Shown in pieces: positions 37,187 to 47,063 of a DNA stretch of 64,000 nucleotides. Source of the stretch: Sporosarcina quadrami (GTDB taxonomy: Bacteria > Bacillota > Bacilli > Bacillales_A > Planococcaceae); NCBI RefSeq assembly GCF_014836615.1, contig NZ_JACSQN010000002.1, positions 186,001 to 250,000 on the forward strand. The letters run 5' to 3'. Position numbers and translations under genes: made by a program. Every line of letters begins with the position of its first letter. Positions within the stretch are counted from its first letter, which is position 1. Below the pieces are notes generated by a model, which was given only the letters and a program-made list of their open reading frames with translations, was not told the DNA's origin and did no database searches.

Positions 37187-37681
37187 ATGAGCACAATGAA
37201 AACTGTCATCAGAGTAGGAATTGCTGACATGAATATTGTCAATATGCCCAATACGATTCGGACATCGGGACTTGGCTCTTGTGTAGGCGTAGTATTATAT
37301 GACGAAGTGAAAAAGATAGCGGGACTTCTTCATGTCATGTTACCAGATTCAAGTTTAGGAAGATCGGATAATATTAATTTAGCAAAATTCGCAGATACGG
37401 GTATATATGCATTAATGGAGTTGTTGAAAGCTGAGGGCGTACGGCCACTTTCTTTAAAAGCGAAAATTGCAGGTGGAGCTCAAATGTTCCAGTTTGGTAC
37501 AAGTGATTCAATTCGAATAGGGCCGAGAAATGTTGAAGCGGTTAAAAAAGAGCTCGCACGGCTTTCTATACCAATTATTGCCGAGGATACCGGTGGCTCG
37601 AGTGGGCGTACGATAGAATTTGATCCTGCCACGAAGATGCTAAGTATTCGCACGGTTAATGCAGGAATTAGAGAGATATGA
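37187..37681 (+). CDS. cheD: Chemoreceptor glutamine deamidase CheD
   Basis: CheD deamidates receptor glutamines and stimulates CheC. The 164-residue protein has the catalytic residues T26, C32 (LGSCVGV) and H49 (GLLHVMLP). I start at ATG 37187; the upstream in-frame GTG at 37175 lies inside cheC. It is the last gene before a terminator. Confidence 0.97.
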   Translation: MSTMKTVIRVGIADMNIVNMPNTIRTSGLGSCVGVVLYDEVKKIAGLLHVMLPDSSLGRSDNINLAKFADTGIYALMELLKAEGVRPLSLKAKIAGGAQMFQFGTSDSIRIGPRNVEAVKKELARLSIPIIAEDTGGSSGRTIEFDPATKMLSIRTVNAGIREI

Positions 37682-37767
37682 TTTTTCTGCATTTAGATGC
37701 CGATCATAGTTGTATGTGATTATTCATGTGTACTTGTCAGCACACGCAATTTGTAAAATTTCACGAA

Positions 37768-37799
37768 AGCGGCTGAACGGTTCAGTCGCTATTTTTTTA
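37768..37799 (+). terminator. Terminator between cheD and sigD
   Basis: A 9-bp stem (37768-37776 with 37782-37790, one G-T pair) with a 5-base loop is followed by ATTTTTTTAA. It is a well-formed rho-independent terminator that would stop part or all fla/che transcription before sigD. Confidence 0.8.
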
Positions 37800-37806
37800 A
37801 ATCTTT

Positions 37807-37815
37807 TGCTATACT
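37807..37815 (+). promoter_or_regulatory. Candidate extended -10 promoter for sigD-swrB
   Basis: TGCTATACT (37807-37815) is an extended -10 element. No good -35 is seen at the right distance, where the terminator tail lies. Transcription would start about 60 bases before the sigD ATG. Confidence 0.4.
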
Positions 37816-37880
37816 AAACTAAATCATTACCCTGGATTATATGGATACTGGATAAGAGCAGGTTGGAGGTGAGCGATTCA

Positions 37881-38660
37881 ATGTCCAAGAAAGAGATGAC
37901 TGAAGAAGCATATTGGAACCTTTGGACGCACGAAAAAGATGCCGAAGCCGGTGATTGGCTGGTCCGCACATATACACCACTCGTCAATTACCACGTGCAA
38001 CGTATAAGTTCAGGTCTGCCTAGGAATGTTTCTAGAGATGATATTATGAGCTTAGGATTACAAGGCTTGTTTGATGCATTAACGAAATTCGACCGAAGCA
38101 GAGATTTAAAATTTGATACATATGCTTCTTTTAGGATTAGGGGCTCTATTATTGATGGTCTTCGGAAAGAAGATTGGTTGCCACGCTCTTCAAGGGAGAA
38201 ATCAAAGAAACTTGAGGAAGAAATCAGTAAACTTGAACAACAATTATTGCGACATGCCACACCGGATGAAATTGCTGCACATCTCGGTATAACAGTAGAT
38301 GAAGTTTATCACACCGTCCATGAGCATTATTTTTCAAATGTACTATCAATGGACGACCGCATGAATGATGATGATGATGAGGGGCAGAAGTCATTCGTCA
38401 TTAAAGATGACGTGGAACGGTCACCCGAGCATCATATTATGATGGATGAGCTTATAGGAGATTTAATCTATAAAATTAAGGAACTCAACAAAAATGAACA
38501 ACTTGTGCTCAATCTTTTCTATACGGATGAAATGACATTGACCGAAATTGGAGAAATATTAAGTCTGTCAACTTCTCGTATATCACAAATTCATTCAAAG
38601 GCCTTATTTAAACTACGTAAGCTTCTTTTACCTGAAATTGTCGATGGAGGGATTTTATGA
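37881..38660 (+). CDS. sigD: RNA polymerase sigma factor SigD (FliA type)
   Basis: SigD drives late flagellar, chemotaxis and autolysin genes. The 259-residue protein has region 2 (FDTYASFRIRGSIIDGLRKEDWLPRS), region 3 and region 4 (MTLTEIGEILSLSTSRISQIHSKAL). An acidic insert, NDDDDE, lies between regions 3 and 4. I start at ATG 37881, 9 bases after GGAGGTG; the in-frame TTG at 37863 has no site. It overlaps the next gene by 4 bases. Confidence 0.97.
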   Translation: MSKKEMTEEAYWNLWTHEKDAEAGDWLVRTYTPLVNYHVQRISSGLPRNVSRDDIMSLGLQGLFDALTKFDRSRDLKFDTYASFRIRGSIIDGLRKEDWLPRSSREKSKKLEEEISKLEQQLLRHATPDEIAAHLGITVDEVYHTVHEHYFSNVLSMDDRMNDDDDEGQKSFVIKDDVERSPEHHIMMDELIGDLIYKIKELNKNEQLVLNLFYTDEMTLTEIGEILSLSTSRISQIHSKALFKLRKLLLPEIVDGGIL

Positions 38661-38959
38661 GTCTAAAAGCAATTGAACTCCAGATTGCTATTCCGAAAAC
38701 ATATGATGCAGGTAGAATTGCTGAACAAAAACAGCAGCAGTCTCAACTGAATCAAGAACAGGCACAAGCTTTGACTGAAAAGCAGCTACTTAAAAGTCGG
38801 GATAGTGTTATACAAACTGAGAAATCGGCAAAAACGGATGCGGACACAAAAGAAGGAAAACAGGATGGCAAAAGAGCTCATGATGAAAAAGAACTAAATG
38901 AAGAGGAAAAGGAGACAGTGCACCCGTATAAAGGGTCATTCGTCGACTTTACAGGTTAA
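38657..38959 (+). CDS. Small conserved hydrophilic protein between sigD and swrB
   Basis: This 100-residue protein is Gln, Lys and Glu rich, with no membrane segment. Only its ends look conserved: an N-terminal AIELQIAIPKTYDAGRI and a C-terminal HPYKGSFVDFTG. The middle looks disordered or helical. Small proteins with this N-terminal and HPYKG pattern occur beside flagellar sigma genes in other Firmicutes as far as I recall, without known function. Coupling to sigD (ATGA) suggests a motility-linked role. Confidence 0.75.
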   Translation: MSLKAIELQIAIPKTYDAGRIAEQKQQQSQLNQEQAQALTEKQLLKSRDSVIQTEKSAKTDADTKEGKQDGKRAHDEKELNEEEKETVHPYKGSFVDFTG

Positions 38960-38964
38960 CACCC

Positions 38965-39483
38965 ATGCTAGCTGTGTTTTTAGTATTATTGTTTATTTTG
39001 CAGATATTTAGTTTTTACATCATTGCTCTTCTCTATATGAAAGTATCCAAATTCAGTGACCTTGAGAAAAAGCAACAGAAATTGATGGCGGAAATGGATG
39101 ATGCAATCGGCGCTTATCTCAATGAACTGAAAGAGGAGAATGATCGTCTCATTCAAATAATCGATAAAAGATCTGCTAATACGGTTCTTATTCGTGAGCA
39201 TGTGGAAGAGAAAACAAAAAAGACGATTGAAGATTTGGCAAATGATCAAACGGATACTTTCTCTATGAAACCTCTGAAATTTCCAGTGAATGTAGCTCTG
39301 AAATCCTATCAATCATCCGTTCCAAAAGTTGTTAATGAAACAGAAGAGAACCAATATGAAGAGAAAAAGGATGTTCGTTCTGTCGCGATACGCATGAACG
39401 ATGAAGGTAAATCGATTGAAGACATTGCTAAGAAGCTTGGAAAAGGTAGGACAGAAATAGAGTTGCTTTTAAAATTTAAATGA
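38965..39483 (+). CDS. swrB: SwrB-like swarming motility protein
   Basis: The 172-residue protein has an N-terminal membrane helix (about 2-24), a coiled coil (about 30-75), a linker, and a C-terminal helix-turn-helix-like segment (AIRMNDEGKSIEDIAKKLGKGRTEIELLLKF). This is the layout of SwrB of B. subtilis, which promotes export gate maturation and swarming and also follows sigD. Sequence conservation in the linker is low. Confidence 0.85.
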   Translation: MLAVFLVLLFILQIFSFYIIALLYMKVSKFSDLEKKQQKLMAEMDDAIGAYLNELKEENDRLIQIIDKRSANTVLIREHVEEKTKKTIEDLANDQTDTFSMKPLKFPVNVALKSYQSSVPKVVNETEENQYEEKKDVRSVAIRMNDEGKSIEDIAKKLGKGRTEIELLLKFK

Positions 39484-39489
39484 TTGTAG

Positions 39490-39518
39490 TTGCGTTCATT
39501 TAAACGTTATGGTATATT
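39490..39518 (+). promoter_or_regulatory. Candidate sigma-A promoter for rpsB-tsf
   Basis: TTGCGT (39490-39495) and TATATT (39513-39518) are spaced by 17 bases. The element starts 7 bases after the swrB stop and 100 bases before rpsB. Confidence 0.65.
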
Positions 39519-39524
39519 ATCAAA

Positions 39525-39626
39525 TGGTGTTACTACACACGTATGTGGACGAAGGAATAGGTGCCGGAAGGTCTGTCCGACGGATGAAACATGCGGAGGA
39601 ATCCAACCAAACAGGAGGAATAACAA
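39525..39626 (+). promoter_or_regulatory. Structured 5' leader of rpsB, possible S2 autoregulatory RNA
   Basis: The roughly 100-base leader contains short pairings (GTGT/ACAC near 39528-39540, CCG/CGG near 39563-39582, GGAT/ATCC near 39581-39602) and a decoy GGAGGA (39596-39601) before the true AGGAGGA. Several primary ribosomal protein leaders bind their own protein. This one is only a candidate. Confidence 0.3.
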
Positions 39627-40358
39627 ATGTCAGTAATTTCAATGAAACAACTGCTTGAAGCAGGGGTGCACTTCGGACACCAAACTCGTCGCTGGAACCC
39701 GAAAATGAAGAAGTTTATCTTCGTTGAGCGTAACGGAATCTACATCATCGATCTTCAAAAGACAGTGAAGAAGCTTGAAGAAGCTTATGACTTCATGCGT
39801 CAAGTTGGAGCAGACGGCGGTAAAGTACTTTTCGTAGGTACTAAAAAGCAAGCACAGGATGCTATCAAAGAAGAAGCAGAACGTGCAGGCATGTACTACA
39901 TCAACCAACGTTGGCTTGGTGGTATACTTACAAACTTCGGTACAATTCAAAAGCGTGTTGCACGTATGAAGAAAATCGAAGCAATGGAAGAAGATGGCAC
40001 ATTCGCTGTACTTCCTAAAAAAGAAGTTTCCGAATTGAGAAAAGAACACGATCGTCTAGTTAAATTCTTAGGCGGTATTCGTGATATGAAGACACTTCCG
40101 GACGTAATCTTTGTCGTGGATCCACGTAAAGAGCGCATCGCGGTTGCTGAAGCAATCAAATTGAACATTCCACTTGTCGGAATTGTAGATACGAACTGTG
40201 ATCCGGACGAAATCGACTATGTCATTCCTGCGAATGATGATGCAATCCGTGCGGTACGTCTATTGACTAGCAAAATGGCAGATGCTTTGATTGAATCTAG
40301 ACAAGGCGCTGACGAAGAGGTTTCTGAAGAAGAAAACCAAACTGTAGCTGCAGAGTAA
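39627..40358 (+). CDS. rpsB: 30S ribosomal protein S2
   Basis: S2 is a late-assembling protein of the small subunit body. The 243-residue protein has the family blocks [22 protein letters not shown] and [19 protein letters not shown], with an acidic C-terminal tail. A strong AGGAGG precedes the ATG. It is followed by a hairpin with a T run and then tsf, the usual order. Confidence 0.99.
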   Translation: MSVISMKQLLEAGVHFGHQTRRWNPKMKKFIFVERNGIYIIDLQKTVKKLEEAYDFMRQVGADGGKVLFVGTKKQAQDAIKEEAERAGMYYINQRWLGGILTNFGTIQKRVARMKKIEAMEEDGTFAVLPKKEVSELRKEHDRLVKFLGGIRDMKTLPDVIFVVDPRKERIAVAEAIKLNIPLVGIVDTNCDPDEIDYVIPANDDAIRAVRLLTSKMADALIESRQGADEEVSEEENQTVAAE

Positions 40359-40370
40359 GACTACATGACC

Positions 40371-40406
40371 AGACGATAAGCGGCCAACCCCCTTATCGTC
40401 TTTTTT
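40371..40406 (+). terminator. Terminator or attenuator between rpsB and tsf
   Basis: A perfect 10-bp stem, AGACGATAAG (40371-40380) with CTTATCGTCT (40392-40401), has an 11-base loop and ends in five more T residues. Because no clear promoter lies before tsf, it probably reduces tsf transcription relative to rpsB by partial termination. Confidence 0.8.
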
Positions 40407-40451
40407 AAAGACTTACGATACACAACATTACTATACTGGGAGGAACTACTA

Positions 40452-41336
40452 ATGGCTATTACAGCACAAATGGTAAAAGAATTGCGTGAAAAAACTGGCG
40501 CAGGTATGATGGATTGTAAGAAAGCATTGACTGAAGTTAATGGTGATATGGAAGCTGCGATTGACTTCCTTCGTGAAAAAGGTCTATCAAGTTCAGCTAA
40601 AAAAGCTGACCGTATTGCAGCTGAAGGTACTACTGCTATTCTTGTAAAAGACAATGAAGCAGTAATTTACGAAGTGAACGCAGAAACTGATTTCGTTGCA
40701 AAGAACGAAGCTTTCCAAACGCTTGTTAAAGAACTTGGTGAGCACTTGTTGACAACTAAGCCTGCTTCAATCGAAGAAGCTGTCGAATCTACAATGGAAA
40801 ATGGTCTTTCAGTAGCTGACCACATTTCTAATGCTGTCGCTAAAATTGGCGAAAAGTTGACTCTTCGACGCTTCGAAATTAGAACGAAGACAGATAACGA
40901 CGCATTCGGTCCTTACTTGCATATGGGCGGACGCATCGCTGTTTTGACTATCCTTGAAGGTTCTACAGATTCAGAAGCTGCGAAAGATGTTGCTATGCAC
41001 ATTGCTGCGTTAAATCCTAAATACATTTCACGTGACGAAGTTTCTGAAGATGAAGTTGAGCACGAGCGTAAAATTCTTACAGAGCAAGCATTGAACGAAG
41101 GCAAGCCAGAAAATATCGTTGCAAAAATGGTTGAAGGTCGTCTTGGTAAATACTTCGAAGAGATTTGCGTACTTGATCAAGCGTTCGTTAAGAACTCTGA
41201 CCAAAAAGTCCGTGATTTCGTCAAGTCTACTGGAGGCACATTGAAGGAATTTGTTCGTTATGCTGTCGGTGAAGGTATCGAAAAGCGTGAAGACAATTTC
41301 GCTGAAGAAGTTATGAGCCAAGTTAAAGGTAACTGA
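40452..41336 (+). CDS. tsf: Translation elongation factor Ts
   Basis: EF-Ts recycles EF-Tu-GDP. The 294-residue protein has the N-terminal UBA-like helix domain ([19 protein letters not shown]), the TDFVAKN motif that reaches into EF-Tu (about residues 80-86), and the C-terminal subdomains. GGGAGGAA precedes the ATG. A terminator follows. Confidence 0.99.
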   Translation: MAITAQMVKELREKTGAGMMDCKKALTEVNGDMEAAIDFLREKGLSSSAKKADRIAAEGTTAILVKDNEAVIYEVNAETDFVAKNEAFQTLVKELGEHLLTTKPASIEEAVESTMENGLSVADHISNAVAKIGEKLTLRRFEIRTKTDNDAFGPYLHMGGRIAVLTILEGSTDSEAAKDVAMHIAALNPKYISRDEVSEDEVEHERKILTEQALNEGKPENIVAKMVEGRLGKYFEEICVLDQAFVKNSDQKVRDFVKSTGGTLKEFVRYAVGEGIEKREDNFAEEVMSQVKGN

Positions 41337-41363
41337 TAGTTGTTACCGTTATAATTATCAAAT

Positions 41364-41394
41364 TAGGGAACACACTTTTGTGTTCCCTATTTTT
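41364..41394 (+). terminator. Terminator after tsf
   Basis: A perfect 11-bp stem (41364-41374 with 41379-41389) has a 4-base loop and is followed by five T residues. Confidence 0.9.
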
Positions 41395-41424
41395 CGAGAA
41401 AAACATAGTAGACGGAGGGTACAT

Positions 41425-42150
41425 ATGAGCGTCCCAAAATACAAAAGAATTGTCTTGAAACTAAGTGGTGAAGCACTTGCAGGTGAAAAAGGATTTGGTT
41501 TATCACCTGAAATCATCAAATCAGTAGCAGAACAAGTGAAAGAAGTTATTGATCTTGATGTCGAAGTGGCTGTTGTAGTAGGTGGAGGAAATATATGGCG
41601 CGGCAAAATCGGCAGTGAAATGGGAATGGATCGTACGACTGCTGATTATATGGGAATGCTTGCAACAGTTATGAATTCTCTTGCACTTCAAGATGCTCTT
41701 GAGAAATTAGGCGTAGAAACACGTGTATCATCATCTATTGATATGAGACAGGTAGCTGAACCATATATCCGAAGAAAAGCAATTCGTCATCTTGAAAAGA
41801 AACGTGTTGTCATTTTTGCTGCTGGAACAGGTAATCCTTATTTCTCCACAGATACGACGGCCGCTTTAAGAGCTGCGGAAATTGAAGCAGATGTAATTCT
41901 TATGGCTAAAAATAATGTGGATGGCGTTTATTCAGCAGACCCAATGAAAGATGCAACTGCTGTCAAATATACAAATTTGACATACCTTGAAGTGATTAGC
42001 CAAGGACTTGAAGTGATGGATTCAACAGCTTCAACCCTATGTATGGACAATGACATACCTCTCGTAGTATTCTCGATTATGGATAATGGAAATATAAAAA
42101 GAGCCGTACTAGGTGAGCCAATTGGTACGGTTGTCAGGAGGAACGGATAA
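41425..42150 (+). CDS. pyrH: UMP kinase
   Basis: PyrH phosphorylates UMP to UDP for nucleotide synthesis. The 241-residue protein has the amino-acid-kinase fold with [41 protein letters not shown] and [13 protein letters not shown] start at ATG 41425, 5 bases after CGGAGGG; the longer upstream frame runs through the tsf terminator and is not coding. The stop overlaps the frr ATG by one base. Confidence 0.98.
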   Translation: MSVPKYKRIVLKLSGEALAGEKGFGLSPEIIKSVAEQVKEVIDLDVEVAVVVGGGNIWRGKIGSEMGMDRTTADYMGMLATVMNSLALQDALEKLGVETRVSSSIDMRQVAEPYIRRKAIRHLEKKRVVIFAAGTGNPYFSTDTTAALRAAEIEADVILMAKNNVDGVYSADPMKDATAVKYTNLTYLEVISQGLEVMDSTASTLCMDNDIPLVVFSIMDNGNIKRAVLGEPIGTVVRRNG

Positions 42151-42707
42151 TGCCGAAAGAGTTAATGGATCAAACAAAAGACAAAATGGAAAAAGCGATT
42201 GGAGCATTTTCAAGGCAGCTTGCATCTATTCGGGCAGGTCGCGCAAATGCATCGTTGCTGGATCGCATTTCAGTTCTGTATTACGGAGCTCCAACACCGC
42301 TTAGTCAGATGGCAGGTATTTCTGTGCCTGAAGCTAGGCTAATGGTCATTCAGCCTTATGATAAAACAACATTGGGTGATATCGAAAAAGCGATTTTGAA
42401 ATCAGATATTGGAATTACACCATCAAACGACGGATCTGTCATTCGACTAGCTGTACCTGCATTGACTGAAGATCGTCGTAAAGAACTCGTTAAAGAAGTA
42501 AAGAAAGAAGCAGAAGACTCCAAAATAGGTATTCGTAATATCCGTAGGGATGCAAACGACGAATTGAAGAAAATGGAGAAAAACAGTGAAATCACTGAAG
42601 ATGAATTGCGTCGCGAAAGTGAAGAAATACAGAAGTTGACCGATTCGTATATTGAAAAGGTCGATGAAGTGGCAAAGGATAAAGAGAAAGAAATTCTTGA
42701 AATCTAA
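42150..42707 (+). CDS. frr: Ribosome recycling factor
   Basis: Frr splits post-termination ribosomes with EF-G. The 185-residue protein, the family's exact usual length, has the long three-helix bundle pieces ([47 protein letters not shown]) and the beta domain. It is coupled to pyrH. A terminator follows. Confidence 0.98.
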   Translation: MPKELMDQTKDKMEKAIGAFSRQLASIRAGRANASLLDRISVLYYGAPTPLSQMAGISVPEARLMVIQPYDKTTLGDIEKAILKSDIGITPSNDGSVIRLAVPALTEDRRKELVKEVKKEAEDSKIGIRNIRRDANDELKKMEKNSEITEDELRRESEEIQKLTDSYIEKVDEVAKDKEKEILEI

Positions 42708-42728
42708 CTAAGAACTTTTTATAGGCCA

Positions 42729-42759
42729 AGACGTCCTAATTGCGGGGGCGTCTTTTTTT
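42729..42759 (+). terminator. Terminator after frr
   Basis: AGACGTCC (42729-42736) pairs with GGGCGTCT (42746-42753) and is followed by a T run. The next 200 bases before uppS are AT-rich. A TGCTATACA (42776-42784) could be an extended -10, with little else recognisable. Confidence 0.85.
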
Positions 42760-42960
42760 GCCTATTGATTGGCTATGCTATACATATGATTTGCTACATA
42801 ATAAGACAAGGTACAAATAAATCGGTGCAAGAAGCATAAGATTAATAAGGTAAAGCAATATTTATATCGGTTATTTGATTCTTTTAAATGAAATTCTGTG
42901 CGTCATTTGGTACGATAGATTAGATACTTGCTCAAATAGCAGGCGAGTGGAGGAAACTGA

Positions 42961-43755
42961 ATGCTTGAGAAATTATTACGAAAAAAAACTGTAGAAGTTC
43001 AGTCATCTATTTCAGACAGAGTAATGAATGTGAAAAACAGGACAATACCTTCACACGTCGCCATCATTATGGATGGAAATGGGAGATGGGCAAGCCAAAG
43101 AAGTTTGCCTCGTATTGCAGGACATCATGAAGGCATGAAGACTGTTCGTAAGATTACACGGATCGCCAATGACATCGGCATTAACGTATTAACGCTTTAT
43201 GCCTTCTCAACGGAAAATTGGAAACGTCCAAAGATTGAAATCGATTTCTTAATGAAACTTCCAGGGGAATTTCTTACTACATATTTACCCGAACTAATTG
43301 AACAGAATGTGAAAGTTGAAATGATTGGCGATACAAGCTCATTACCTACCCATACGCAAGAAGCCATCGCAAGAGCAGTGGAAGCAACTTCATCAAACGA
43401 CGGGCTAATTTTGAATTTCGCAATGAACTATGGAAGTCGTCTTGAAATCGTGAAAACAGTTCAAGAAATTGTCCAGTTAGCAGTCGCTAATAAAATCTCA
43501 ATCGATGATATTGATGAATCATTAATTAACGCCCATTTAATGACTGCCCACTTGCCTGAACCTGATTTACTTATTAGAACAAGTGGAGAAGTGCGTTTAT
43601 CTAATTTCATGCTGTGGCAACTTGCATATTCGGAGTTTTCCTTTACAGATGTGCTCTGGCCTGATTTTGATGAAGCATGCATGTTGAATGCAATAGAAGA
43701 ATTCCAATTGCGCAATCGTCGTTTTGGAAGTGTGGAAGGAGATAAAGGAGTTTGA
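42961..43755 (+). CDS. uppS: Undecaprenyl pyrophosphate synthase
   Basis: UppS makes the C55 lipid carrier for cell-wall synthesis. The 264-residue cis-prenyltransferase has IMDGNGRWASQR (about 36-47, with the catalytic Asp), the GHHEGMKT and LYAFSTENWKR motifs and the C-terminal PDLLIRTSGEVRLSNFMLWQLAYSEF. GGAGG precedes the ATG. It overlaps cdsA by 4 bases. Confidence 0.98.
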   Translation: MLEKLLRKKTVEVQSSISDRVMNVKNRTIPSHVAIIMDGNGRWASQRSLPRIAGHHEGMKTVRKITRIANDIGINVLTLYAFSTENWKRPKIEIDFLMKLPGEFLTTYLPELIEQNVKVEMIGDTSSLPTHTQEAIARAVEATSSNDGLILNFAMNYGSRLEIVKTVQEIVQLAVANKISIDDIDESLINAHLMTAHLPEPDLLIRTSGEVRLSNFMLWQLAYSEFSFTDVLWPDFDEACMLNAIEEFQLRNRRFGSVEGDKGV

Positions 43756-44546
43756 AACAAAGAATATTAACAGCGCTAGTTGCATTAGCGGTCTTTTTTC
43801 CACTAGTCATAGTAGGTGGCATACCTTTTACAGCTATCATTTATATTATTGCTTCAATCGGTTTATATGAATTATTAAGAATGAAAAATCTGTCCATATT
43901 TTCCGTCGGAGGGTTCTTATCTTGGCTTCTACTGACAGTGTTGCTAATACCATCGAATTGGATAAAAGAAGTAGAGCTCACGCTCGGCATTTCTAAGATG
44001 GAACTAGTATCGGCTTTCGTTCTTATTTTATTAATATACACTGTCATTTCAAAAAACAAATTCACTTTTGACCATGCTGCGTTTTCAGCGTTTAGTGCAT
44101 TGTATGTCGGAATTGGTTTTTATTATTTAATAGAAACTAGGTTTTACGGATTTGAGTATGTGTTTTATGCGCTTCTGGTGATATGGATGACAGATTCAGG
44201 CGCTTACTTTACTGGTCGAAAATTAGGCAAACGAAAACTGTGGCCTGAAATTTCACCGAATAAGACGATTGAAGGATTTGTTGGCGGGATTGTTGCAGCA
44301 ATTATTTTTGCATGTGTATTCCAGTATTTCTATCCGCTCGCATCTACCTATTTACTAATGATTATTGTAACAATTGTTGCATCAATCATCGGTCAACTGG
44401 GAGACTTAGTGGAGTCTGCTTTAAAGCGCTACTTTGAGGTCAAAGATTCAGGAACACTTTTACCAGGTCATGGAGGAATACTTGATCGTTTTGACAGTCT
44501 TCTTTTCGTGTTACCATTACTTCATTTTTTGAATTTTGTCGGTTAA
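43752..44546 (+). CDS. cdsA: Phosphatidate cytidylyltransferase (CDP-DAG synthase)
   Basis: CdsA converts phosphatidate and CTP to CDP-diacylglycerol. The 264-residue membrane protein has about eight hydrophobic segments and the family signature SALKRYFEVKDSGTLLPGHG followed by GILDRFDS near residues 218-247. It starts at TTG 43752, overlapping the uppS stop, with AAAGGAG upstream. Confidence 0.97.
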   Translation: MKQRILTALVALAVFFPLVIVGGIPFTAIIYIIASIGLYELLRMKNLSIFSVGGFLSWLLLTVLLIPSNWIKEVELTLGISKMELVSAFVLILLIYTVISKNKFTFDHAAFSAFSALYVGIGFYYLIETRFYGFEYVFYALLVIWMTDSGAYFTGRKLGKRKLWPEISPNKTIEGFVGGIVAAIIFACVFQYFYPLASTYLLMIIVTIVASIIGQLGDLVESALKRYFEVKDSGTLLPGHGGILDRFDSLLFVLPLLHFLNFVG

Positions 44547-44567
44547 TGAAAGGAAGTCGTCGAGTCA

Positions 44568-45716
44568 ATGTTGAAGAAAATTAGTCTATTAGGTGCAACG
44601 GGATCGATTGGAACCCAGACGCTTGATATAATTCAATCAAATCCAGAGCAATTTAAGCTTGTATCTTTTTCAGCAGGAAAGAATATTAATAAAGTGAGAG
44701 AAATTATTTCTGAATTTCATCCGGAAACTGTTTCAGTACTATATGAGGAGGATGCAAAGAAGCTTGAAACTGATTTTCCTTCTACGCGATTCATACATGG
44801 CAAAGAAGGTCTTATCATTGCTGCTGCTCAATCAGGAGCAGACTTACTCGTGAATGCTGTAATTGGCAGTGTTGGTCTTGAACCGACATTACACGCAATT
44901 CGTGAAGGCATAACAATCGCAATAGCAAATAAAGAGACATTAGTAGCCGCTGGAGATATTGTCATTAGCGAAGCTAAGAAATATAATGTAGAACTGCTCC
45001 CTGTCGATAGCGAGCACTCTGCTTTGTTCCAATCGATGAATGGAGAAAATCCTAAAAATGTTTCTAGACTCATCTTAACGGCATCTGGTGGTAGTTTCAG
45101 ACATTTGTCTCGTGAGCAGCTTAAAAATGTAACAGTTGAACAGGCATTGGCTCATCCAAACTGGTCGATGGGCAATAAATTGACGATTGATTCGGCTACG
45201 ATGATGAACAAGGGGCTTGAAGTTATAGAGGCTCATCACTTATTCAATTTGCCATATGAGCAAATTGATTGTTTGCTCCATAGAGAAAGTATAATCCACT
45301 CAATGGTTGAGTTTGAAGACACAAGTGTGATGGCGCAGCTAGGTTCACCAGATATGCGTGTGCCTATTCAATATGCTATGACATATCCTGACCGAATTCC
45401 AATGCAGAATGCAAAACCGTTACGTCTTGAAGAGATTGGTGCATTACACTTTGAGAAAATGGATTATGACAGATTTAAAGCATTAGCGTTAGCGTATGCA
45501 GCCGGCAAAGAAGGCGGGACAATGCCGACTGTCATGAATGCAGCGAACGAAGTTGCTGTCCAATTGTTCATGGATGGAAAAATTCCATTTCTACAAATTG
45601 AGGAGCTAGTTGAAAGAATGATGGATAAGCATCAAACGATTGCAAAACCAGATCTTGAGACCATTTTGGGAATTGATTTAACGGTTCGCGAAATGGTGTA
45701 TAATAGTATAAAGTGA
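44568..45716 (+). CDS. dxr: 1-deoxy-D-xylulose 5-phosphate reductoisomerase
   Basis: Dxr makes MEP, the committed precursor of isoprenoids, and so feeds UppS. The 382-residue protein has the NADPH motif [10 protein letters not shown] at about 8-17, metal-ligand segment [13 protein letters not shown], and the flexible [25 protein letters not shown] loop. Length and motifs are normal. It lies between cdsA and rseP. Confidence 0.98.
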   Translation: MLKKISLLGATGSIGTQTLDIIQSNPEQFKLVSFSAGKNINKVREIISEFHPETVSVLYEEDAKKLETDFPSTRFIHGKEGLIIAAAQSGADLLVNAVIGSVGLEPTLHAIREGITIAIANKETLVAAGDIVISEAKKYNVELLPVDSEHSALFQSMNGENPKNVSRLILTASGGSFRHLSREQLKNVTVEQALAHPNWSMGNKLTIDSATMMNKGLEVIEAHHLFNLPYEQIDCLLHRESIIHSMVEFEDTSVMAQLGSPDMRVPIQYAMTYPDRIPMQNAKPLRLEEIGALHFEKMDYDRFKALALAYAAGKEGGTMPTVMNAANEVAVQLFMDGKIPFLQIEELVERMMDKHQTIAKPDLETILGIDLTVREMVYNSIK

Positions 45717-45760
45717 ATTTTTGACAATTAGGCCAAGCTGGCCAGTTAAGGTGGTTATTT

Positions 45761-47020
45761 ATGGAAACCGTAATTGCGTTTATTATCATCTTCGGTTCTC
45801 TCGTCTTTTTTCATGAATTAGGGCATTTTCTTTTCGCGAAAAAAGCTGGAATTATGGTGCGTGAGTTTGCGATTGGATTTGGACCGAAAATACTCGCCAT
45901 ACGCAAAAAGGAAACATTATATACAATCCGTATTTTACCACTTGGTGGATATGTTAGAATGGCTGGAGAAGATTTTGATACAGTTGAATTGTTACCAGGC
46001 TATAGAGTCGGATTAGAATTAAATGAGTTGGATAAAATTGGAAAGATCTATTTGAACAAGGAGATTTCCAACCCTAATATCTTATTCTTAGAAACTGAAA
46101 CTGCCGATTTGAGCAAAGAGCTTTTTATTGAAGGATATGATGAGGATGGAGAACTTGTAAGGTACGAAGTTTCACGAGATGCCATCATCTATGAAAAAGG
46201 ACAGGAAACATTAATAGCTCCTGAAGATCGTCAATTTGATTCGAAACCACTAGGTAGTAGGATCATGACGATATTTGCAGGTCCACTATTCAATTTCATT
46301 TTAGCTTTCTTCATCTTCTTGGCTTTAGGTCTTATTAATGGAGTTCCTAAAAACGAGCCGATTATCGATGAAGTCATCGCAGACAGTCCTGCATACGCAG
46401 CGGGAATGGAAGCCGGTGACTACATTAAAGAAGTAGACGGCACACCTGTTGATAAATGGACGGAATTTACAGAAATCATTCAGAATAAACCCGGTGAAAA
46501 TGTTCAAATGAAAGTGGAACGTGCGGGTGAACTAGTAACGATGACGATGATCCCTTCTGTGGTGGAGGACTCTGGTAAAAAGTTCGGACAGATTGGTGTC
46601 AAGTACAAGCCTGAATTTGAAAAAAGTCCTGTAAAAGCATTGAAATATGGTGCCACTGAGACTGTCACATGGATCCAACGGATTTTCGGATTGCTTGGAG
46701 ACCTTGTAACTGGTAAGTTTTCAATTGATGCATTAAGTGGTCCTGTCGGCATTTATAAAGCAACGGGAGATATGGCTCAACATGGAGTATTCACGCTTAT
46801 GAACTGGGCTGCAATCTTAAGCATCAATCTTGGTATTATGAACTTATTGCCATTGCCAGCTCTTGATGGTGGAAGGTTACTCTTCTTTCTTTTTGAAGGG
46901 CTGCGAGGCAAGCCTATCGACAAACAGAAAGAAGGCATGGTTCATTTTGTTGGGATCATGTTATTGATGGTCTTGATGCTTGTCGTTACATGGAATGATA
47001 TACAACGATTCTTCTTTTAA
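45761..47020 (+). CDS. rseP: Site-2 zinc metalloprotease RseP (RasP)
   Basis: RseP/RasP cuts membrane proteins such as anti-sigma factors within the bilayer. The 419-residue protein has HELGH at residues 19-23, a PDZ domain (about 190-275), the second catalytic motif LDGGRL (about 368) and four membrane helices. AAGGTGG precedes the ATG. TATAAT at 45699-45704, inside the end of dxr, might give an internal promoter, but no convincing -35 is seen. Confidence 0.97.
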   Translation: METVIAFIIIFGSLVFFHELGHFLFAKKAGIMVREFAIGFGPKILAIRKKETLYTIRILPLGGYVRMAGEDFDTVELLPGYRVGLELNELDKIGKIYLNKEISNPNILFLETETADLSKELFIEGYDEDGELVRYEVSRDAIIYEKGQETLIAPEDRQFDSKPLGSRIMTIFAGPLFNFILAFFIFLALGLINGVPKNEPIIDEVIADSPAYAAGMEAGDYIKEVDGTPVDKWTEFTEIIQNKPGENVQMKVERAGELVTMTMIPSVVEDSGKKFGQIGVKYKPEFEKSPVKALKYGATETVTWIQRIFGLLGDLVTGKFSIDALSGPVGIYKATGDMAQHGVFTLMNWAAILSINLGIMNLLPLPALDGGRLLFFLFEGLRGKPIDKQKEGMVHFVGIMLLMVLMLVVTWNDIQRFFF

Positions 47021-47063
47021 AATAGAAACTACGTAAATTTTAGAACTTCGAGGTGAAATGAAT

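Noticed and set aside
39639..40049. Minus-strand open frame of 136 codons opposite rpsB
   Set aside because: It lies inside a highly conserved ribosomal protein gene and is Cys/Phe-rich noise.
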